NCBI GenBank assembly: GCA_045544455.1
Contig: JAZPYZ010000019.1
Location: 248,001-312,000 of the forward strand
Reading direction: 5' to 3'
Source: JAZPYZ01 sp045544455
GTDB taxonomy: Bacteria; Bacillota; Clostridia; Oscillospirales; Acutalibacteraceae
DNA length: 64,000 nucleotides
Position 1 is the first letter of the stretch; every line of letters starts with the position of its first letter. Positions 58,780 to 64,000 of this stretch are shown here, one piece after another. Position numbers and translations under genes: made by a program. The notes beneath the pieces were generated by a model that was not told where the DNA came from, did not search any database, and worked only from the letters and a program-made list of their open reading frames with translations.

Positions 58780-59884
58780 TACCGCGACGAAAAAACACCG
58801 CGAACCACTGTTTCATATCGCCAAACGTGCCGATATGGTGTGGTGGAAAGCGTGGATCATCCGATTGATCACCATTGTGGTCGCCTTCTTGGTGACCGGC
58901 ATGATTTCCATGCTGGTTACCGAAACCCCATTAAACGAAGTGTTTGACAGCATGTTCCGCGGCACGTTTGGCCGTGTGTTTGAAGGGAAATTCAGTTTAT
59001 TGTGGCGTTTCTTGCAACAAACGGTCATTTTACTGTGCTTATCCTTGGCGGTAACCCCGGCGTTTAAGATGAAATTCTGGAACTGCGGCGCCGAAGGACA
59101 GGCGTTGATCGGCGGTCTGTCGGCGATGGTCTGCATGATGCAGATCGGCGATTCCGTCCCCCACGCCGTGCTCATCGTGATTATCATAGCCACCAGCATT
59201 ATCAGCGGTGCCGTTTGGGGATTGATCCCGGCTATTTTTAAAGCCTATTACAACACAAACGAAACCTTGTTCACCCTCATGATGAACTACGTGGCTACCC
59301 AAATCGTTGCCTACTACGTGTATTTGACCGGTAAAGGTTCGGGGATCATCCAACCGGTATCCACCGGTAACCTGCCGGTGATCGGCAATTCCCCATATCT
59401 GCTGAACATCTTGGTGGTCGTACTCTTGATGGTAGTCATGTTCATCTACTTGAAATACAGTAAACAAGGCTATGAGATCTCGGTCGTAGGCGAAAGTCAA
59501 AACACCGCGCGCTATATCGGCATCAACGTCAAAAAGGTGATTTTGCGCACCATGTTGATCTCGGGCGCGCTTTGCGGTGTGGCCGGCATGTTGTTGGTAG
59601 CCGGTACCGACCACTCCATCAACACCAACACCATCGGCGGCCAAGGGTTTACCGCTATCATGGTATCGTGGCTCGGCCAATTCAACCCGTTCATCATGGC
59701 ATTCATGTCCGGATTGATCGTGTTCTTGGAAACCGGCGCGGCGAAACTGGCCGATGCCAATTTCCTGAACGGCTCGTACGCTGATATCGTATCCGGTATC
59801 GTCATTCTGTGTTTGGTCGGTTGCGAATTCTTGATTCGGTATAAACTGATGTTCCGTCACACGAAGAAGGAGGAAAACGCATGA
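58772..59884 (+). CDS. Nucleoside ABC transporter permease (YufP/NupP type)
   Basis: A 370-residue BPD_transp_2 permease with about eight to ten helices. NCGAEGQALIGGLSAMV and NETLFTLMMNYVATQI are the conserved family segments, and VGESQNTARYIGINVKKV is the cytoplasmic coupling loop. The ATG at 58772 overlaps the ATPase gene and follows GGAGGTG. Confidence 0.92.
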   Translation: MNNTATKKHREPLFHIAKRADMVWWKAWIIRLITIVVAFLVTGMISMLVTETPLNEVFDSMFRGTFGRVFEGKFSLLWRFLQQTVILLCLSLAVTPAFKMKFWNCGAEGQALIGGLSAMVCMMQIGDSVPHAVLIVIIIATSIISGAVWGLIPAIFKAYYNTNETLFTLMMNYVATQIVAYYVYLTGKGSGIIQPVSTGNLPVIGNSPYLLNILVVVLLMVVMFIYLKYSKQGYEISVVGESQNTARYIGINVKKVILRTMLISGALCGVAGMLLVAGTDHSINTNTIGGQGFTAIMVSWLGQFNPFIMAFMSGLIVFLETGAAKLADANFLNGSYADIVSGIVILCLVGCEFLIRYKLMFRHTKKEENA

Positions 59885-60864
59885 TTAAAGCATTTATCAC
59901 CAGCGCTATCCCCTTGGGTGTGCCGCTGTTATACGGTTCAACCGGCGAAATCGTGACCGAAAAAGCCGGCCATTTGAATTTGGGTATTCCCGGCGTGATG
60001 TACGTCGGCGGAATCGGCGGTTGTATCGGCGCATTTTTGTACGAACAATCTTGCGGAAACGTGTTGGAAAACATGAATCCGGCACTCGCGATCTTGATTC
60101 CGTTTTTCTGCTCGTTGCTCGGTTCGATTTTGATGGGCTTGATTTACAGTTTCTTAACGGTCACCTTGCGTGCCAACCAAAACGTAACCGGTTTGGCATT
60201 GACCACCTTCGGTATCGGTAACTTTTTCGGCGGATCGCTGATCAAACTGACCGACACCGATATGCCGTCGATTATTTTGACCAAAACCAGTTCGTTTTTC
60301 CGAACCAGTTTACCGTTTGCAAGCGATCTCGGTTGGTTCGGCGAAATCTTCTTGTCGCACGATTTCCTAACCTATCTGTCGATCGTGATCGCTTTGATCG
60401 TATCGTTCGTGTTAAACCGCACACGCGTGGGGCTTAACCTGCGTGCAGTGGGTGAAAATCCGGCAACGGCGGATGCCGCCGGTATCAACGTTACGCGGTA
60501 CAAATACCTCGCGACCTGTATCGGCAGTGCGATTGCGGGGCTCGGCGGTTTACAGTACGTTATGGCGTATGCCAACGGCGTGTGGTCGAACAACGCGTTC
60601 GGTGACCGTGGTTGGATGGCGATTGCGTTGGTTATCTTCGCTTTGTGGAAACCCACTATGGCGATCTTCGGTTCGTTCTTGTTCGGTGCCTTGTGCAACG
60701 CGAACAACTACATCACCGGCTTAGGTACAGCGACGCAGGAACTGTTCAAGATGTTACCTTACGTCGTAACCATTCTCGTGTTGATCATCATCAGCACCCG
60801 TAAAAAACGCGAACATCAACCGCCGGCATCGCTCGGTTTATCGTATTTCCGCGAAGAACGATAA
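59881..60864 (+). CDS. Nucleoside ABC transporter permease (YufQ/NupQ type)
   Basis: A 327-residue second permease of the BPD_transp_2 family: PLLYGSTGEIVTEKAGHLNLGIPGVM is the conserved start, NQNVTGLALTTFGIG and VGENPATADAAGINVTRYK (coupling loop) follow. It starts in a four-base overlap with the first permease and completes the BMP-ATPase-permease-permease importer. Confidence 0.93.
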   Translation: MIKAFITSAIPLGVPLLYGSTGEIVTEKAGHLNLGIPGVMYVGGIGGCIGAFLYEQSCGNVLENMNPALAILIPFFCSLLGSILMGLIYSFLTVTLRANQNVTGLALTTFGIGNFFGGSLIKLTDTDMPSIILTKTSSFFRTSLPFASDLGWFGEIFLSHDFLTYLSIVIALIVSFVLNRTRVGLNLRAVGENPATADAAGINVTRYKYLATCIGSAIAGLGGLQYVMAYANGVWSNNAFGDRGWMAIALVIFALWKPTMAIFGSFLFGALCNANNYITGLGTATQELFKMLPYVVTILVLIIISTRKKREHQPPASLGLSYFREER

Positions 60865-60876
60865 TACGTATTCCTT

Positions 60877-60910
60877 AACACCGACAGGCAAATCGTCTGT
60901 CGGTGTTTTT
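60877..60910 (+). terminator. Terminator of the nucleoside transport unit
   Basis: AACACCGACAG pairs with CTGTCGGTGTT (60877-60887 with 60897-60907), then T residues. Confidence 0.9.
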
Positions 60911-60945
60911 CCTTATAAAAAGCAAGCTAAAATATAAAATAGTCA

Positions 60946-60973
60946 TTGCAATCCGGGATATAAATGGTATAAT
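60946..60973 (+). promoter_or_regulatory. Promoter of the Gfo/Idh/MocA gene
   Basis: TTGCAA (60946-60951) and TATAAT (60968-60973), spacer 16. Confidence 0.7.
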
Positions 60974-61011
60974 AAAGTAAGATATAACCCTTGTGGGAGG
61001 CGGTCTCTATT

Positions 61012-62058
61012 ATGAAACATAATCTTTGTATTATCGGATACGGCGGAGTCGGCAGCGGTCTGCATTGCAAAAACGCCTTGACCAGCGACGTTGTCAACCT
61101 TGTCGGCATTTATGATATTGATCCGGCCAAATCGGAAAAAGCGATGGCCAACGGGATCCATGCGTTTGGTTCGTTGGAAGAAGTTCTATCAGACGAATCG
61201 ATCGATCTGGTCACCGTCGCAATCCCGAACGACGTACATAAAGAGGTCGTTATCCGTTGTCTGCAAGCAGGCAAAAACGTGATTTGCGAAAAACCGGTGG
61301 CATTGTCTGTGGCGGATCTGCGCGACATGATCGATGCGGCTAATCAAGCCGGTAAATTGTTTACGGTTCACCAAAACCGTCGTTGGGACGTCGACTATTT
61401 GGCGATGAAACAGATTCACGACAGCGGCGAAATCGGCCGTATCTTCAATATCGAATCGCGCGTTCACGGTTCGCGCGGTATCCCCTCGGACTGGCGCGGC
61501 CTTAAAGAATACGGTGGCGGCATGTTGCTGGACTGGGGTGTGCACCTGATCGATCAGATCCTGCAGATCTATACCGGCAAACTCGAAAAGGTATATTGCC
61601 GATTTGACCACATCACCAACAAAGAAGTGGATGACGGCATTCAACTGCACCTGTATTTCGAAAACGATGCGCGCGCCTACGTAGAGGTCGGCACCTACAA
61701 CTTTATCGAAATGCCGCGATTCTATATGCAAGGCGAAAAAGGTACAGCACTCATCACCGACTGGCGTCAAAAGGCGCAAGTGGTGAAATGCAAAGCCTGG
61801 CACGAAAGCGACGTGGTACCGGTTGAAACGGCGGCCGGCGTTACCAAAACCATGGCACCGCGCGATGAAATCACGGTAGACACCTACGAAGTGGACCGTC
61901 CGACCTCGGATGTGCACGATTACTACCGCAACGTGTGCGCTGCTATCGAAGGTAAAGAAACCCAACTGGTCACCCATGAACAAATGGTTAAAGTTCTGAA
62001 GGTGATCGAAGCAGCTTTCGCTTCGGCCGAGTCGGGATTGCCGGTGGATTTTAACTGA
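61012..62058 (+). CDS. Gfo/Idh/MocA-family oxidoreductase
   Basis: A 348-residue NAD(P)-dependent dehydrogenase. CIIGYGGVGSGLHCKNAL is the Rossmann loop, KNVICEKPVALSVADLRDMI contains the EKP motif with the conserved lysine, and MLLDWGVHLIDQIL holds the catalytic-region D/H. The substrate is probably a sugar or inositol derivative and cannot be read from the sequence. The ATG at 61012 follows GGGAGG. Single-gene unit. Confidence 0.92.
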   Translation: MKHNLCIIGYGGVGSGLHCKNALTSDVVNLVGIYDIDPAKSEKAMANGIHAFGSLEEVLSDESIDLVTVAIPNDVHKEVVIRCLQAGKNVICEKPVALSVADLRDMIDAANQAGKLFTVHQNRRWDVDYLAMKQIHDSGEIGRIFNIESRVHGSRGIPSDWRGLKEYGGGMLLDWGVHLIDQILQIYTGKLEKVYCRFDHITNKEVDDGIQLHLYFENDARAYVEVGTYNFIEMPRFYMQGEKGTALITDWRQKAQVVKCKAWHESDVVPVETAAGVTKTMAPRDEITVDTYEVDRPTSDVHDYYRNVCAAIEGKETQLVTHEQMVKVLKVIEAAFASAESGLPVDFN

Positions 62059-62090
62059 TTCCACAAATCGGTCTGCAACAGATACTGTAT

Positions 62091-62121
62091 GAAAACACCG
62101 CTATATCGGCGGTGTTTTCTT
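62091..62121 (+). terminator. Terminator of the Gfo/Idh/MocA gene
   Basis: GAAAACACCGC (62091-62101) pairs with GCGGTGTTTTC (62109-62119), followed by a T/C-rich end. Confidence 0.75.
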
Positions 62122-62181
62122 CTCCTTTGGCGTCTCGTCAAATTAACCAAATTTTCGCAATTATTTTTGACAAATCGATTA

Positions 62182-62210
62182 TTTACAAATCGGGAGTCTG
62201 GTTTTATCAT
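62182..62210 (+). promoter_or_regulatory. Candidate promoter of hppA
   Basis: TTTACA (62182-62187) and TATCAT (62205-62210), spacer 17. Confidence 0.5.
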
Positions 62211-62261
62211 AAGATTACCATATATAAGCTCTAAAAAATCTATATAAAAAGGATGGTCAAC

Positions 62262-64000
62262 TTGGATAAGTGGTTAGCAATCATTTCGTTTGTGTGTGCG
62301 GCGTTGGCATTGGTGTTTGCCGTTGTCACGGCACGGAAAGTGTTGCGCTTTTCGGAAGGATCGGATCTGATGAAAAAGATCTCGAATTCGATTAAGCAAG
62401 GCGCTAACGCGTATCTCAAACGTCAATATCGCATTGTTTTGATCTTCTTCGGCATCATGTTTGTGGTGTTGGGTGTCATGGCATTATGCAACCTGTTGAC
62501 TCCCTATGTTCCCTTTGCGTTTATCACCGGTGGTTTCTTCTCCGCTTTGTCCGGCTTTGTCGGCATGAAGATCGCTACCGCTGCGAACGCTCGTACCGCT
62601 AATGCTTGCCAAGAGGGCCTGAACCGCGGTCTGCGCGTGGCCTTTTCGGCCGGTAGCGTCATGGGCTTTACGGTTGTTGGTTTAGGTTTGCTCGATATTT
62701 CGATCTGGTTTATTCTGTTGCGATTTGTGTTCCAACTCGAACCGGCAGATATCACCAGCGCAATGCTCACGTTTGGTATGGGCGCTTCGTCGATGGCGCT
62801 GTTTGCCCGTGTCGGCGGCGGTATCTTCACCAAAGCAGCTGACGTCGGTGCCGACTTGGTCGGCAAGGTCGAAGCCGGTATCCCGGAAGACGATCCCCGC
62901 AACCCGGCCGTTATCGCAGATAACGTCGGCGACAACGTAGGCGATGTGGCCGGCATGGGTGCGGACTTGTACGAATCGTACGTTGGTTCGGTTATCTCGG
63001 CGTGTGCGTTGGGCGTTGCGGCGTTCCAAAGCATGGCCGCTATGGCGTTGCCGATGATGTTGGCCGCTATCGGTGTGCTCTGCTCGATCTTCGGTACCTT
63101 CTTGGTACGCACCAAAGAAGGCGCTTCTCAAAAACAACTGCTCGGCGCGTTGTCTCGCGGCACCAACTTCTCGGCGATTTTGATCGCAATTGTGGCGCTG
63201 CCGTTGGTGTATTTCGTGTTGGGACAACAATATTGGACGGTGTATTTCGCAGTGTTGGCCGGCCTGGTTGCCGGTGTACTCATCGGCCAAGCGACCGAAT
63301 ATTTCACCTCGGAAAGTTATAAACCCACTCGAAATTTAGCAGCTACTTCCGAAACCGGTACCGCTACCATTGTTATCGGCGGTTTGTCGGTCGGTATGCT
63401 CTCCACCCTGCTCCCGATCGTCATCGTGGCGATCTGCATCCTGGTAGCGTATTACGTGTCCGGCGGTGCGGCTAATGTGTCGATGGGCTTGTACGGCATT
63501 GCTTTGGCGGCGGTCGGTATGCTCTCGACGTTGGGTATCACGCTCGCTACCGATGCATATGGTCCGGTGGCGGATAACGCCGGCGGTATCGCACAGATGG
63601 CCGGTCTCGATGCTAAAGTGCGCGAACGCACCGATGCCTTGGATTCGCTCGGCAACACCACCGCGGCAACCGGTAAAGGGTTCGCGATTGGTTCGGCGGC
63701 GTTGACGGCACTTGCACTTATGGCTTCGTATATCGATAAGATCAACACCATCGAAGGCGGTGCGGCGAAAATCGCCGACCTGTCGATCACCAACCCCACG
63801 GTATTGGTCGGTTTGTTTATCGGCGCTTGCTTGCCGTTTGTGTTTGCGGCGTTGACCATGAGTTCGGTTGGTCGCGCGGCGCAAAGCGTGGTAAAAGAAG
63901 TGCGTCGTCAATTTAAAGAAATCGTCGGCCTGATGGACGGCAAAGCCGATGCCGACTATGCGCGTTGTGTCGACCTGTGCACCAAATCGAGTTTGCACGA
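62262..64000 (+). CDS. hppA: Membrane-bound ion-pumping pyrophosphatase, C-terminal end beyond window
   Basis: At least 579 residues, open at the right edge. The pyrophosphate site GGGIFTKAADVGADLVGKVEAGIPEDDPRNPAVIADNVGDNVGD is complete and many helices flank it. The segment LGNTTAATGKGFAIG has alanine at the position that is lysine in K+-independent enzymes, so this is the K+-dependent class; whether it pumps Na+ or H+ cannot be told by eye. The start is read as TTG at 62262, eight bases after AAAGGA; ATG at 62253 lies directly on that site. It saves energy from PPi, common in anaerobes. Confidence 0.94.
   Translation, partial: MDKWLAIISFVCAALALVFAVVTARKVLRFSEGSDLMKKISNSIKQGANAYLKRQYRIVLIFFGIMFVVLGVMALCNLLTPYVPFAFITGGFFSALSGFVGMKIATAANARTANACQEGLNRGLRVAFSAGSVMGFTVVGLGLLDISIWFILLRFVFQLEPADITSAMLTFGMGASSMALFARVGGGIFTKAADVGADLVGKVEAGIPEDDPRNPAVIADNVGDNVGDVAGMGADLYESYVGSVISACALGVAAFQSMAAMALPMMLAAIGVLCSIFGTFLVRTKEGASQKQLLGALSRGTNFSAILIAIVALPLVYFVLGQQYWTVYFAVLAGLVAGVLIGQATEYFTSESYKPTRNLAATSETGTATIVIGGLSVGMLSTLLPIVIVAICILVAYYVSGGAANVSMGLYGIALAAVGMLSTLGITLATDAYGPVADNAGGIAQMAGLDAKVRERTDALDSLGNTTAATGKGFAIGSAALTALALMASYIDKINTIEGGAAKIADLSITNPTVLVGLFIGACLPFVFAALTMSSVGRAAQSVVKEVRRQFKEIVGLMDGKADADYARCVDLCTKSSLH

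Overview
The window reads as a chromosomal segment of an anaerobic, spore-forming member of the Bacillota, most likely class Clostridia (Oscillospirales or a relative). The evidence is a complete cotJABC spore-coat operon, a SpoIIQ-like LytM protein, a SpoIIM-family protein, a TIGR04086-type membrane protein, AddAB instead of RecBCD, a GalT of the Firmicutes type, a membrane pyrophosphatase of the K+-dependent type, and many TTG/GTG starts behind strong AGGAGG-like ribosome sites. Base composition is roughly balanced in most genes, with two conspicuous AT-rich patches next to tRNA genes. No rRNA, CRISPR array, transposase or integrase was seen.

Layout. 1-7.2 kb: GNAT fragment, queH, a SpoIIQ-like peptidase, galT, a NagD-like phosphatase, a Na/Pi cotransporter and cotJABC. 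7.2-7.6 kb: tRNA-Val with a duplicated 3' end and terminator. 7.7-18.9 kb: class I aminotransferase, secDF, prfC, a surface protein with leucine-rich and cell-wall-binding repeats, a small unknown protein, secA, ychF. 18.9-24.2 kb: a sugar locus (cytosolic GH-A glycosidase, ROK kinase, mannose-6-phosphate isomerase with an extra N-terminal domain) divergent from an AraC regulator. 24.4-25.4 kb: a compact AT-rich insertion at tRNA-Pro(CGG). 25.4-31.3 kb: DNA glycosylase, galK, and an ACT regulator with hom-thrB-lysC. 31.3-41.3 kb: FtsX-type permease with HlyD adaptor, purC, DUF624 and SpoIIM-family membrane proteins, yajC-tgt-queA, and asd-dapA. 41.4-48.3 kb: addB-addA. 48.35-51.8 kb: an AT-rich patch ending at tRNA-Leu(CAA), carrying a beta-CASP nuclease, a LOG-family protein and two gene fragments joined by an apparent deletion. 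52.0-54.9 kb: flavin reductase, membrane protein, FAD oxidoreductase. 54.9-60.9 kb: a purine salvage unit headed by a purine riboswitch (xpt, BMP lipoprotein, nucleoside ABC transporter). 61-64 kb: Gfo/Idh/MocA oxidoreductase and a truncated hppA.

Functional threads. QueH, QueA and Tgt cover the late steps of queuosine synthesis but lie in separate places. lysC, hom, thrB, asd and dapA cover the aspartate family. SecA, SecDF and YajC are the export machinery. xpt and the nucleoside transporter share one riboswitch-controlled transcript. The items most worth a second look are the tRNA-Pro insertion with its structured leader, the tRNA-Val 3'-end duplication, the purine aptamer with an enlarged L2 loop, and the deletion that fuses a transglutaminase-like gene to a SLOG-like gene.
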